Origin: Bog-473 sp963704355
GTDB taxonomy: Bacteria > Actinomycetota > Acidimicrobiia > Acidimicrobiales > RAAP-2
Assembly: GCA_963704355.1 (NCBI GenBank)
Contig: OY969891.1
Location: forward strand, 2,666,001 to 2,730,000
Length of the DNA: 64,000 bases
Reading direction: 5' to 3'
The first letter of the stretch is position 1; each line of letters starts with the position of its first letter. Both the position numbers and the translations under genes were made by a program. The notes under the pieces are model-generated. The model did no database searches. It saw only the letters and a program-made list of their open reading frames with translations, and was not told the origin of the DNA. Shown piece by piece: positions 17,890-26,155 of this stretch.

Positions 17890-19374
17890 GTGCAGGCGAG
17901 CGTCGAGGCCGTCGAGACACGCCAAGTGCCGACGGCCGACGCCGCCCCTGCTGTCCGCACGCCGACCACGTCGCGGCGTCGCCGGATCCCGCAGGGGGCG
18001 ATCGAGCTCGCGGGATTGGCGCTCGGCATCGGCATCATCGCGGCCGTCGCGCTCGGCAACCGGCTGTCCAACGACGAGTTCTGGCAGATGGCGGCCGGGC
18101 AATGGATGCTGGCGCATCACTCCATCATGGGCCTCGACCCCTTCAGCTACACCGAAGCGCACCGCCGCTGGGTCACCGACGAGTGGGGCTCCGAGATCAC
18201 GCTGGCCGGGCTGTACAAGGCCTTCGGCGCGTCGGCCTACGACGTCTACGCCATCGTCCTCGGCTCGCTGAGCCTGGCGGCCGCCGCGGTCTACGCCCGC
18301 ACGCTGGGGGCGCGGGGCGGCCGGGTCGCCGCCATCGTCGTGGTGCTGGCGGCCCTCGTCGCCGGGGAGGTGGCGGGCGACCGCGGCCTCGACTTCTCGC
18401 TGCTGTGGCTGCCGCTCGAGCTGGCCGTGCTGACCAAGGCCCGGTCCAATCCGCGCTGGTTGTGGTGTCTCCCGCCCCTTTGCGTGGCGTGGGTGAACAC
18501 CCACGGGTCCATCCTGATCGGGCTGCTCGTCCTCGGCGCCGAGCTCGGATGGTCGCTCGTCCCCGAGCGGTTCGTCGCCCGCCTCGGCGGCGTGCGGCAG
18601 TCACCCCACACCGGCCCGCTCGCGCTGGCCCTGCTGGGCAGCGTCTTGGCTTCGTGCCTCACGCCGTACGGCCCCGGGCTCTTGGCCTACGACGTCGGGG
18701 TATCGCGCAACCCGCAGATCGCGCTGTACATCCAGGAGTGGAACCCGCCCAACTTCCACTCCTTCATGGTGCTGCTGGCCTACTGCGTGCCGCTCGCCGT
18801 GCTGGTGGCCTGCGCCTGGTTCCGGCGCTTCCCGATCCTCGAGGCATCGCTCGGCGTCGTCCTCTTCGTGGAGGCTCTGCAGACGCAGCGGCTCGTGATC
18901 TACCTGATCGTGGTGGCGGTGGGGCTGGCGGCCAGCTTGCCGGCGCGTCCGGCCTGGGGCGCGACGGCGCGGCGGGTGGCCGGTGCGTGTTTCGCCGTGG
19001 TGGCCCTCGCCGTCCTGGCCGCGCCGTCGGTGCCGGCGGGCTCGGTGGATCCGAAGCTGCCGGTGCAGGCCTTCGACTACCTGAACTCTCACCCGGGACG
19101 GATCTTCACCGAGTACACGTGGGGCGACTATTCGATCGCCCGCCACCGGGCCACCTTCGTGGACGGCCGCACCGACCTCTTCGAGGGCCAGGTGCTGACG
19201 ACCTTCTTCGCCGTGAGCAGCGTCGAGACCGCCCCGGACCCCGTGTTCACGAAGTACCACGTGTCCTACGTGGTGTGGGCGCCGAACACCGCGCTGTCGC
19301 TCTACCTCGAGCAGGACCCGCGTTGGCGCGTGGTGGACCGCTCGCCGGTGGCCTGGGTCTTCGCCCGGCGCTGA
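17890..19374 (+). CDS. Polytopic membrane protein, GT-C-like
   Basis: 494 residues with about ten hydrophobic segments. The early periplasmic loop NDEFWQMAAGQWMLAHHS followed by DPFSYTEAHRRWVTDEWGSE resembles a family of bacterial GT-C-like membrane proteins that carry acidic residues in the first loop. The soluble C-terminal part (about 395-494) is FDYLNSHPGRIFTEYTWGDY and a short mixed domain. Function is unknown; glycosyl transfer from a lipid-linked sugar is an inference from architecture. GTG start with a G-rich RBS (GGGGGAG). It sits between YdcF-like and GNAT genes on the same strand. Confidence 0.65.
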   Translation: MQASVEAVETRQVPTADAAPAVRTPTTSRRRRIPQGAIELAGLALGIGIIAAVALGNRLSNDEFWQMAAGQWMLAHHSIMGLDPFSYTEAHRRWVTDEWGSEITLAGLYKAFGASAYDVYAIVLGSLSLAAAAVYARTLGARGGRVAAIVVVLAALVAGEVAGDRGLDFSLLWLPLELAVLTKARSNPRWLWCLPPLCVAWVNTHGSILIGLLVLGAELGWSLVPERFVARLGGVRQSPHTGPLALALLGSVLASCLTPYGPGLLAYDVGVSRNPQIALYIQEWNPPNFHSFMVLLAYCVPLAVLVACAWFRRFPILEASLGVVLFVEALQTQRLVIYLIVVAVGLAASLPARPAWGATARRVAGACFAVVALAVLAAPSVPAGSVDPKLPVQAFDYLNSHPGRIFTEYTWGDYSIARHRATFVDGRTDLFEGQVLTTFFAVSSVETAPDPVFTKYHVSYVVWAPNTALSLYLEQDPRWRVVDRSPVAWVFARR

Positions 19375-19442
19375 GCAGCCGGGAAAGACTGTACGGCGCT
19401 AGCTTGCGCGCCTTGGAACACGGGGCGACGCAGGAAGGCGAC

Positions 19443-19904
19443 TTGGCCGCCGTCACAATCCGTCCGGCCGGTACGGAGGATGCTCCGGCCGTCGCGGAGG
19501 TCTGGCTGCGGGCCCGCCGCGCCGCGGTGCCCGCTATCCCGGCGCCGGTCCACGACGACGACGAGTTCCGCGAGTGGGTCGCCACCGTGCTGCTTCCGCA
19601 ACGCTCGACCTGGGTCGCCGTCGTCGAGGGCCGCGTCCTCGCCATGATGACGGCCGGCGACGGCTGGATCGACCAGCTCTACGTCGATCCGTTCGTCCAG
19701 TCCCGCGGCATCGGGACGCTCCTGGTCGGCCGGGCCAAGGAGCTGTGCCCCGAGGGCCTCGACCTGTGGACGTTCCAGGCGAACACGGGCGCCCGGCGCT
19801 TCTACGCCCGCCACGGCTTCATCGCCGTCGAGACGACCGACGGGGACAACGAGGAGGGCGCCCCCGACGTCCGCTACCGGTGGGAAGGGGAGCGGCGGGC
19901 CTGA
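19443..19904 (+). CDS. GNAT-family N-acetyltransferase
   Basis: 153 residues, single GNAT domain. Core motif A (IDQLYVDPFVQSRGIGTLLV) carries the acetyl-CoA pyrophosphate loop RGIGTL. Motif B follows as LWTFQANTGARRFYARHGF. Acceptor unknown. The start is a TTG with AGGAAGG four bases upstream. The frame is open far upstream but overlaps the membrane-protein gene, so the short form is preferred. It follows the membrane protein by 68 bases. Confidence 0.8.
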   Translation: MAAVTIRPAGTEDAPAVAEVWLRARRAAVPAIPAPVHDDDEFREWVATVLLPQRSTWVAVVEGRVLAMMTAGDGWIDQLYVDPFVQSRGIGTLLVGRAKELCPEGLDLWTFQANTGARRFYARHGFIAVETTDGDNEEGAPDVRYRWEGERRA

Positions 19905-19961
19905 CACAAGCCTGAGACAATCAGCCCGCCGCCATTCGAGGAGTGGGTGCCCGGCACGACA

Positions 19962-20709
19962 TCACGCCCGCCAGGAGGCCTCGATCCCGCGTGCGTCGCC
20001 GTCCTCGTCGCGCCACGTCACGACGTGGCCGTACCCCTCGCGCTCGAGCAAAGGCTCGAGCAGCTCCGCCTGGTGGCCGCCCAACTCGAGGGCCAGCGAG
20101 CCGCCCTGGCGAAGGAACTGCGGCGCCGCCGCGACGACCCGGCGGAGGACGTCGGTGCCGTCGGTCCCGCCGTCGTAGTGCGACGCGTCCTCGAACGCGA
20201 GCGTGTCGCGGGGGAGGAGGGCCAGCGCCGGTGCCGGCACGTAGGGCACCACCGCCACCACGACGTCGACCGATCCCCGCAGCGGCGCCGGCAGCGGCGC
20301 GAAGAGGTCGCCCTCGTAAACGTCGACCCCATTGGCGCGGGCGCAAGATGTCGCGCGGATCGAGGTCGGTTCCGACGACGCGGGCCTGTGGGCGTCGCGC
20401 GGAGAGCAGCGCGGCGATCGCACCGGACCCCGTGCACAGGTCCACCGCCGTCCCGTCCTCGGGCAGGTGGGCCGCGGCCCGGGCCACCAGCTCCAGGCTC
20501 TGCCAGCGCGGGACGTACACCCCCGGGTCGACCCGCACATCGAGGCCCCCGAAGTCGATCCGTCCCGTGATCCAGGCCAAGGGCTCCCCGGTCAGCCGGC
20601 GCTCCACCAAGGTGTCGAGAAGGGCGTCGTCGCCACGAGCCGCGGCGACCAGCTCGGCCGTCTCCTCCTCGCTCGCGACGCACCCGGCTGCGGCCAGGCG
20701 GGCCGCCAC
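19962..20709 (-). pseudogene. PrmC-related protein-glutamine methyltransferase, frameshifted
   Basis: Homology to the PrmC-related N5-glutamine methyltransferase family runs across two frames. Frame one, from a probable GTG at 20709, reads through the SAM motif VDLCTGSGAIAALL to VVGTDLDPR. The continuation ATSCARANGVDVYEGDLFAPL to the end (WRDEDGDARGIEASWRA) is in another frame down to 19962. The switch falls at the CG-repeat TCGCGCGG (20351-20358). Adding one CG there restores DPRATSCARANG. The usual N[AP]PY motif appears as VVPY, a further sign of decay. As it stands, translation continues in the wrong frame to 19921. The MFS gene overlaps none of it and ends 26 bases upstream. Confidence 0.75.
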
Positions 20710-20735
20710 CGTCGACGGGGTGGTCGGGCCGTCGC

Positions 20736-22325
20736 TCAGTCGAGCATCGCCCCGGCGACGTCCCCGGCTTCCGACGCCTCGGTCCCGACGACGTTCTCGT
20801 CCGCCGCCACCGCTGCCTTGTTGGGCAGGAACAGCGTCGGCACGAACGCGATGAGGATGGCGCCCACCGACCACCAGAACGTGTGGGCAAAGGCCGCGGC
20901 GACCGGGTCGGCCACCGCGGGCGGCAGCTTGACCGTGGCGCCCACGATCCCCGCCGTGCCGCCGGGCACCTTGACTCCGGCCGCCGACAGATTCGAGACG
21001 ATCTGGCGCTCGAGCACGACGGCGAACGTCGCCGTGGCCACGGAGCCGCCGATCAGCCGCACAATGTTCATCACGGTCGACGCCTTGGGGATCTCGGCGT
21101 GGTTGAGGTCGAAGTAGGCGGCCGCGGTCACCGGCATCATGGAGAGCCCGAGACCCAGGCCGCGCGCGAACAAGGTGATGGCGAGGAGCACCTCGCTCGT
21201 CGATGTCGTCACGAACGCGAACGGCACGGTCGCCGCCGCCATCAAGAGAATCCCGAAGGGCACCACCCGACGTGGCCCGAACCGGTCCGTCACGGAGCCG
21301 GCCCAGCGCATGATGCATGCGGCGCCGATGCCCTGCGGCGCCATCAACAGCCCGGCCTGCCACGCCTCCTGGCCGCGGGCGACCTGGTAGTAGATGGGCA
21401 GCAGGAACATGGAGCCGAACAGCGTGGCGCCGATGACGAAGATGCAGACGTTGGCGATCGCGAAGTTGCGGTTGCGGAACGGGTGGAGATCGAGCAGCGG
21501 GTTCTTCACATGCAGCGCGTGCACCAGGAACCCCGTCACCAGGACGACGCCCAGCACGAACCCGACCAGCACCGAGGTGCTGGTGAAGCTGCCGGTGGTC
21601 CCGACCTCGGAGAGCGCGTAGAGCAGGAGCGCGAGGCCGGGCGACAGCAGACAGAATCCGAGAGTGTCGAACGCGGTGGGGAAGCGCTCGTCGGTGTCGA
21701 ACTTCGGCAGCCAGCGCGCCGAGAGAATCAGCGTGACGATGCCGATGGGCACGTTGATGTAGAAGATCCAGCGCCAGCTGTAGTTGGAGACGATGAGGCC
21801 GCCGATGACCGGGCCCATGATCGGCCCCAGGACCATCGGGACCCCGATGATGCTCATGACCCGGCCCATGCGCTGCGGGCCGGCGGCGCGGGCGAGGATG
21901 GACTGGCCGACCGGGAGGAGCATCCCGCCGCCGATGCCCTGGAGCACCCGGAAGAAGATGAGCGAGTTGGCCGACCACGCGAGCCCGCACAGGCTGGAGC
22001 CGATGATGAAGAGGGCGGTCGACATCATCCAGATGCGCTTGGCCCCGAAGCGGTCGACGGCCCATCCGGTGACCGGCGTCACCAGGGCCAACGCGAGCAG
22101 GTACCCCGTCGCCACCCACTGGATCGTGGTGACCGACACGTGGAAGTCCCGTCCCAGCGTGGCCAGGGCGACGGCGACGATCGTGGTGTCGAGGATCGAC
22201 ATGATCGAGCCGAGGACGACGACGGTGGAGGTGCGCCGGACCTCGGGGGTCAGGGTGAACGACGCCGCGGCGGAGGGCACCGCGCCGTCGTCGGTCACGT
22301 CTCGGGTTCCTCGTCGCAGTGCCAT
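20736..22325 (-). CDS. MFS drug-efflux transporter, DHA2 (14-TMS) family
   Basis: 529 residues with 14 predicted membrane helices. It shows the DHA2 hallmarks: MSILDTTIVAVALATLGRDF in TMS1, WVATGYLLALALVTPVTGW in TMS2, DRFGAKR in loop 2-3, and motif C GVPMVLGPIMGPVIGG in TMS5. Related EmrB/QacA-type proteins export drugs or lipids with proton antiport. It is divergent from a MarR regulator 69 bases away, a classic arrangement for repressor-controlled efflux. A promoter at 22338-22365 would give a leader of about five bases. Confidence 0.9.
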   Translation of the reverse strand: MALRRGTRDVTDDGAVPSAAASFTLTPEVRRTSTVVVLGSIMSILDTTIVAVALATLGRDFHVSVTTIQWVATGYLLALALVTPVTGWAVDRFGAKRIWMMSTALFIIGSSLCGLAWSANSLIFFRVLQGIGGGMLLPVGQSILARAAGPQRMGRVMSIIGVPMVLGPIMGPVIGGLIVSNYSWRWIFYINVPIGIVTLILSARWLPKFDTDERFPTAFDTLGFCLLSPGLALLLYALSEVGTTGSFTSTSVLVGFVLGVVLVTGFLVHALHVKNPLLDLHPFRNRNFAIANVCIFVIGATLFGSMFLLPIYYQVARGQEAWQAGLLMAPQGIGAACIMRWAGSVTDRFGPRRVVPFGILLMAAATVPFAFVTTSTSEVLLAITLFARGLGLGLSMMPVTAAAYFDLNHAEIPKASTVMNIVRLIGGSVATATFAVVLERQIVSNLSAAGVKVPGGTAGIVGATVKLPPAVADPVAAAFAHTFWWSVGAILIAFVPTLFLPNKAAVAADENVVGTEASEAGDVAGAMLD

Positions 22326-22337
22326 GGGATTTAGTTC

Positions 22338-22365
22338 ATGGTACTCAAAGGTCTGGGGTTGTCAA
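22338..22365 (-). promoter_or_regulatory. Promoter of the MFS gene, in the marR intergenic region
   Basis: On the minus strand TTGACA (22365-22360) and TACCAT (22343-22338) are separated by 16 bases. The expected start is about 5 bases before the MFS ATG. Two similar CTTTGA words (RC of TCAAAG at 22345 and 22363) lie in the spacer and -35 region and may be part of the MarR operator. Confidence 0.55.
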
Positions 22366-22394
22366 AGAGTTGCGCCGGTGCGAGAATCGTCGCC

Positions 22395-22865
22395 GTGGGT
22401 CTCGCCGAGGACGCCTTCGAGCGTCTGCGCCGGATCGCCTTCGAGGGCGAGCACGTGGAGCGCATGGCGGCGCTCGGCGTGCGCATGAAGCTGTCGCCGG
22501 GGGTGATCAAGACGCTGATGCGCCTGGCGAAAGCCGACGGCGTGTCGATGGGCGACATGGCCCGGGCCATCGGGTGCGACCCCTCCTACATCACGGCCCT
22601 CGTCGACGACCTCGACGAGCGGGGCCTGGCGCGGCGAGAGCCGGCGCCCGACGACCGGCGGGTGAAGATCATTGTGCTCACCGACGCCGGCCGGAAGCTG
22701 GCGGCCGAGATCGACGCCGTCCTCTCCGTCCCCCCGGCCGCCTTCTCGGCGCTCTCGGCGTCCGAGTTGCGCCAGCTGCGCGACCTCCTCGACAAGGTCC
22801 TGGCGGCGAGGGCCCGCCGTGTCGCTGCGCCGCCGGCGGCCAAGGAGATCAGGGCGGCGTCCTGA
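22395..22865 (+). CDS. MarR-family transcriptional regulator
   Basis: 156 residues with a winged helix: dimer helix EDAFERLRRIAFEGEH, recognition region SMGDMARAIGCDPSYITALVDDL, and wing RREPAPDDRRVKIIVLTDAG with the conserved Asp-Arg pair. It probably represses the divergent efflux pump and is relieved by a small ligand. The start is taken as GTG 22395: an ATG at 22338 would overlap the MFS -10 box and add 19 residues with no family match. GAGAAT seven bases before the GTG could be a leaderless -10. Confidence 0.85.
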   Translation: MGLAEDAFERLRRIAFEGEHVERMAALGVRMKLSPGVIKTLMRLAKADGVSMGDMARAIGCDPSYITALVDDLDERGLARREPAPDDRRVKIIVLTDAGRKLAAEIDAVLSVPPAAFSALSASELRQLRDLLDKVLAARARRVAAPPAAKEIRAAS

Positions 22866-22936
22866 GGCCCCGATAAGTTGCGGGGCCTCATGTCGACCAC
22901 GATTGGGTTGGTAGCCGCCCGGGATCAGGGATCATT

Positions 22937-23839
22937 GTGCCGGCGGTGACCGTCGAACATCTCGCCAAGTCCTACGGCGACACCGTCGCCGTGCGCGACG
23001 TCAGCTTCGAGGTGCATCGGGGTGAGGTCTTCGCGCTCCTCGGGCCGAACGGCGCCGGCAAGACGACGTGCGTCGAGATCCTCGAGGGGTTCCGGAAGCG
23101 CAGCAGCGGCCGGGTGGAGACGCTCGGCGTCGACCCGTCCGACCACGCCACGCAGCGCTGGCTCCGCACGCGCATCGGCGTGGTGCTCCAGGAGCTGGCG
23201 ATCGAGCCCTATTACTCGGTGCGCCAGGTCCTCACGCGCAACGCGGGCTACTACCCCAACCCGCGGCCGGTCGGAGAGGTGCTGGAGCTCATCGGGTTGG
23301 CCGAGAAGGCCGACGACCGCGTGAAGCACCTCTCGGGTGGCCAGCAACGCCGGCTCGATGTGGGCCTCGGCATCGTCGGCAACCCCGATCTGCTCTTCCT
23401 CGACGAGCCGACGACGGGTCTCGACCCCTCCGGGCGGCGCGAGACGTGGGAGCTGATCGAGCAGCTGTCGGAGTCGGGGACGACCGTGTTGCTCACCACG
23501 CACTACATGGACGAGGTGGAGGCCCTGGCCGACCGGGCTGCCGTCTTGTTCGGACAGGAGATCGTCGCGACCGGCACCCCGGCCTCCCTCGGCGGCCGGG
23601 ACATGGGCGCGGTGACCATCCGCTTCCGCCTCCCCGAGGGCGTCTCGCCGGACGAGTTGCCGGCCGCGGCCACGCCGGTGGCCGACGGCCACGTCGAGAT
23701 CCAGACCGAGGACGAGGTACGGGTGCTCCACGACCTGACCGGCTGGGCCCTGGCCGGGGGCCATCCGTTGCAGGGGCTCTCCGTGCTGCGGGTCTCCCTC
23801 GAGGACGTCTACCTGGGACTGACGAGGTCGGGCGAGTGA
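22937..23839 (+). CDS. ABC-2 exporter ATP-binding subunit
   Basis: 300 residues with one ABC domain: Walker A GPNGAGKTT, signature LSGGQQRRLDVGLGI, Walker B LLFLDEPTTGLDPSG and the switch His in LTTHYMDEVEALADR. The last ~80 residues are a C-terminal extension typical of DrrA/NatA-like exporters. It pairs with the membrane subunit whose start overlaps its stop (GTGA). Substrate unknown; drug or lipid export is usual. GTG start. Confidence 0.9.
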   Translation: MPAVTVEHLAKSYGDTVAVRDVSFEVHRGEVFALLGPNGAGKTTCVEILEGFRKRSSGRVETLGVDPSDHATQRWLRTRIGVVLQELAIEPYYSVRQVLTRNAGYYPNPRPVGEVLELIGLAEKADDRVKHLSGGQQRRLDVGLGIVGNPDLLFLDEPTTGLDPSGRRETWELIEQLSESGTTVLLTTHYMDEVEALADRAAVLFGQEIVATGTPASLGGRDMGAVTIRFRLPEGVSPDELPAAATPVADGHVEIQTEDEVRVLHDLTGWALAGGHPLQGLSVLRVSLEDVYLGLTRSGE

Positions 23840-24660
23840 GCGCCGTGTCGTCCGAGGTGGTCGAGGCGCCCCAGACGGGCAGCTTCCGGGGCTGGAGCGA
23901 CCTGCGCATGGTGGCGCGTCAGGTCGGGTTCGAGCAGTTGTCGTTCTGGCTCAACCCGATCGGTGCGCTCATGACGATTGCCTTCTCCGTGGTCTTCCTC
24001 ATCCTCCTCGGTGCCACGGCGGGCAAGAGCACGGTGAGCTCGTACGGCAACATCAAGCTCATCGACTACTACGTGGCCGGCTTCTGCGCCTACGGGGTCA
24101 TGGCCGCGTGTTTCACCATCCTCGCCATCACGCTGGTCAACCGCCGCGAGATGGGCCTTCTCAAGCGGGTCCGGCTCAGCCCGCTCCCGACCTGGATGCT
24201 GATGGATGCCGTGATTGTCAATTACATGATCGTGGCCGCGGCCGGGGTCGTGCTCTTGCTCCTGGTCGGGACGCTCGGCTACGGCGTGAGCCTCCCGGCC
24301 CACTGGGCGCCTTTCGTGGTGGTGCTGCTCGTCGGCATGGTCTGCTTCAGCGCGCTCGGCGTCGGCATCAGCACGTTGGTGCCCAACGCGGACGCCGCCG
24401 GGCCCATCGTGAGCCTTTCCTTCTTCATCCTGGTGGCACTCTCGGGCCTCTGGTTCCCCATCGCACCGGGCTCCGGGATCGCCGCCTTCGCCAACTTCTT
24501 CCCCATCCGCCACTTCATCAACGCGTTGGTGGCGTCGTTCACCGGCCAGCCCGGCACCGCGCTGTGGCCCTGGCGCGACCTCGGGGTGATGCTGATTTGG
24601 GGCGTGGCCGGGATCGCCGTCGGGTTGCGCCGCTGGAGCTGGTCGCCCAGGCGGGGCTGA
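23836..24660 (+). CDS. ABC-2 type membrane subunit
   Basis: 274 residues with six predicted membrane helices and the ABC-2 region RREMGLLKRVRLSPLPTWML after TMS2, where the conserved coupling helix sits. It forms the exporter with the preceding ATPase through a 4-base GTGA overlap. An alternative GTG lies three codons further in. Downstream DNA immediately contains the SDR 3' remnant at 24668. Confidence 0.88.
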   Translation: MSAVSSEVVEAPQTGSFRGWSDLRMVARQVGFEQLSFWLNPIGALMTIAFSVVFLILLGATAGKSTVSSYGNIKLIDYYVAGFCAYGVMAACFTILAITLVNRREMGLLKRVRLSPLPTWMLMDAVIVNYMIVAAAGVVLLLLVGTLGYGVSLPAHWAPFVVVLLVGMVCFSALGVGISTLVPNADAAGPIVSLSFFILVALSGLWFPIAPGSGIAAFANFFPIRHFINALVASFTGQPGTALWPWRDLGVMLIWGVAGIAVGLRRWSWSPRRG

Positions 24661-24667
24661 CCGGATC

Positions 24668-24717
24668 TCAGCAGGTAAGCCGGCCGTCGACCGCCAGCGC
24701 CTGGCCCGTCGCGACCG
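24668..24717 (-). pseudogene. Remnant of the 3' end of an SDR gene
   Basis: On the minus strand this encodes PVATGQALAVDGRLTC followed by TGA. It matches the last residues of the intact SDR at 25415-26155 (VTGQVLVVDGGLTC-stop). In DNA, 24668-24714 and 25415-25461 agree at 40 of 47 positions. Nothing else of the SDR is present: the fragment begins 6 bases after the stop of the mobile-mystery gene and stops 7 bases from the ABC permease. Confidence 0.7.
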
Positions 24718-24722
24718 GCTGT

Positions 24723-25214
24723 TCAGTTTTTCATTCGGTCTGTGTCTCGCCAGAGCCCGCGCCGATCGACCAGGTCGTACGCCAGTGATTCGACGCGTGC
24801 GGCCACCTCGTCGGGGGTCGGCTGGTCCCCCTCCTCGCTGATGCGGTCAGAAGAAAGCGAGGCGGCCACTGCTCTGGCTGCCAGGTCGAGGGCCTGACGG
24901 CGCACGATCTGGTCGAGTGCTTCGTCCGGTACGAGGACGTAGTAGAGCCGGCACTTGAGCGCCGTAGCCATTCGCTCCAACGACGAGAGTGGGATGGACC
25001 TGCGAACCTCTGCCCGCTCGAGCTGGCTCACTCGACCCCGAGAGACGCCCAGCCGCCCAGCCAGTTCGAATGTCGACATCCCGAGGGCATCTCTGATGGT
25101 CCGGATCCAACCACACGGCGGGACGGGCCCCACCCGTGCGTCGAGTCCGACCAGATGCCGGTCCAGTTTCCGGCGAGTAGCGGTCCCAGAAGCCCGCCGG
25201 ATGGCGACATTCAT
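24723..25214 (-). CDS. Mobile mystery protein A (XRE-type HTH regulator)
   Basis: 163 residues. After a basic N-terminal helix (TRRKLDRHLVGL) comes GWIRTIRDALGMSTFELAGR, then an HTH_3 domain with LGVSRGRVSQLERAEVRRS and the continuation LYYVLVPDEALDQIVRRQA. This pattern is that of mobile mystery protein A, normally encoded just upstream of mobile mystery protein B, a Fic-domain enzyme, on plasmids and mobile DNA. No Fic gene follows here. Start taken at ATG 25214; a GTG at 25241 is possible. A long palindrome lies 46 bases upstream and could be its operator. Base composition is poorer in GC than neighbouring genes, fitting transfer. Confidence 0.85.
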   Translation of the reverse strand: MNVAIRRASGTATRRKLDRHLVGLDARVGPVPPCGWIRTIRDALGMSTFELAGRLGVSRGRVSQLERAEVRRSIPLSSLERMATALKCRLYYVLVPDEALDQIVRRQALDLAARAVAASLSSDRISEEGDQPTPDEVAARVESLAYDLVDRRGLWRDTDRMKN

Positions 25215-25259
25215 CCCTTGCTTTGAACTCGTCGGGAGCACGGCCGATCAATCTCCGGT

Positions 25260-25319
25260 GTGTATTTGCCGTGGGTCTATGCATTGACCCCCGTATGCAT
25301 AGACCTGACCCATATACAC
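25260..25319 (+). repeat. Two-armed palindromic element, copy B (upstream of mobile mystery gene)
   Basis: Outer arms GTGTATTTG and CATATACAC (one mismatch) and inner arms TCTATGCA (25276-25283) and TGCATAGA (25296-25303), extended by GG/CC, form a nested dyad with a 10-base loop. It lies 46 bases upstream of the mobile-mystery ATG on the minus strand, where an operator would be expected. The segment 25295-25321 is identical to copy A at 14847-14873, in opposite orientation. Confidence 0.85.
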
Positions 25320-25414
25320 ACGGAACGGTCCCCCTATCCGGGCTACGAGGGGTCGAATTCCGCCTCAGCCTTTGGCGGTTACCGCCGCGTTCCGCCGCAA
25401 CCAGTACCGCCAGG

Positions 25415-26155
25415 TCAGCAGGTCAGCCCGCCGTCGACCACCAGCACCTGGCCGGTGACGAAGCAATTGCCGGGGTCGGTCAGGAACAGGACGGCACGGG
25501 CCACGTCGCTCGGCTCGCCCAGCCGCCCCAAGGGCGTCCGCCGGGCGATCTGCCCGAGCTGGTCCAAATCGAGCCCGTGGCTCATCTCGGTGCGGAGATA
25601 GCCAGGAGCCACGCTGTTCACCGTGATGCCGCGCGAGCCGAGCTCCCGGGCCAGGGCGCGTGTGAACCCGTCGAGCGCCGCCTTGGTGGCGCCGTAGACC
25701 GAGAGGCCTCGATACCCCGACAGCCCCACCACCGACGAGATGTTCACGATCGACCCCGTGCGCCTGGTCAACATCACCCGGCTGGCCGCCCGGGTCACGT
25801 AGACCGTCCCCTTGATGTTGAGGTCGACCACCTGGTCCAGCGCCTCGTTCCCGAACAGGCCGATGACACCCTCACGGGCGACGCCGGCGTTGTTGACCAG
25901 GACGTCGATCTGTCCCCAACGGTGGGCGGCTTCCTTGACGAAGCGCTCGGCGTCCTCGGGCTTCGAGACGTCGGCCGTGGCGAAGTGGAAGCGCTCCTTC
26001 AGCTGAGGGTCGTCCTCCCACGCCTGCACCGTGTCCGTGGTCGAGCGCGAGCAGGTCTCGACGCAGTAGCCGGCGTCGAGGAAGGCCTCGACCAGCCCGG
26101 CGCCCAGCCCTTTGCTGCCTCCCGTGACGAGCGCGACGCGCGGTGCTTCGGGCAT
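25415..26155 (-). CDS. SDR-family ketoreductase (FabG-like)
   Basis: 246 residues, classical short-chain dehydrogenase: cofactor motif TGGSKGLGAG (11-20), NNAG at 88-91, Ser140/141 and the catalytic Tyr154-x3-Lys158 (YGATK). SRS after the second strand favours NADP. Third gene of an operon with an acyl carrier protein and an adenylating enzyme; its ATG shares one base with the stop of the ligase gene. Reduction of a carrier-bound beta-keto group is a fair inference. Its 3' end is duplicated at 24668. Confidence 0.88.
   Translation of the reverse strand: MPEAPRVALVTGGSKGLGAGLVEAFLDAGYCVETCSRSTTDTVQAWEDDPQLKERFHFATADVSKPEDAERFVKEAAHRWGQIDVLVNNAGVAREGVIGLFGNEALDQVVDLNIKGTVYVTRAASRVMLTRRTGSIVNISSVVGLSGYRGLSVYGATKAALDGFTRALARELGSRGITVNSVAPGYLRTEMSHGLDLDQLGQIARRTPLGRLGEPSDVARAVLFLTDPGNCFVTGQVLVVDGGLTC

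Noticed and set aside
22338..22394. N-terminal extension of the MarR gene from ATG 22338
   Set aside because: It would overlap the -10 box of the divergent pump and adds residues without MarR similarity.
14849..25319. A 10.4 kb transposon bounded by the inverted palindromes
   Set aside because: No transposase or recombinase lies between them, the genes inside are ordinary chromosomal types, and each copy is itself a complete palindrome rather than a terminal repeat.
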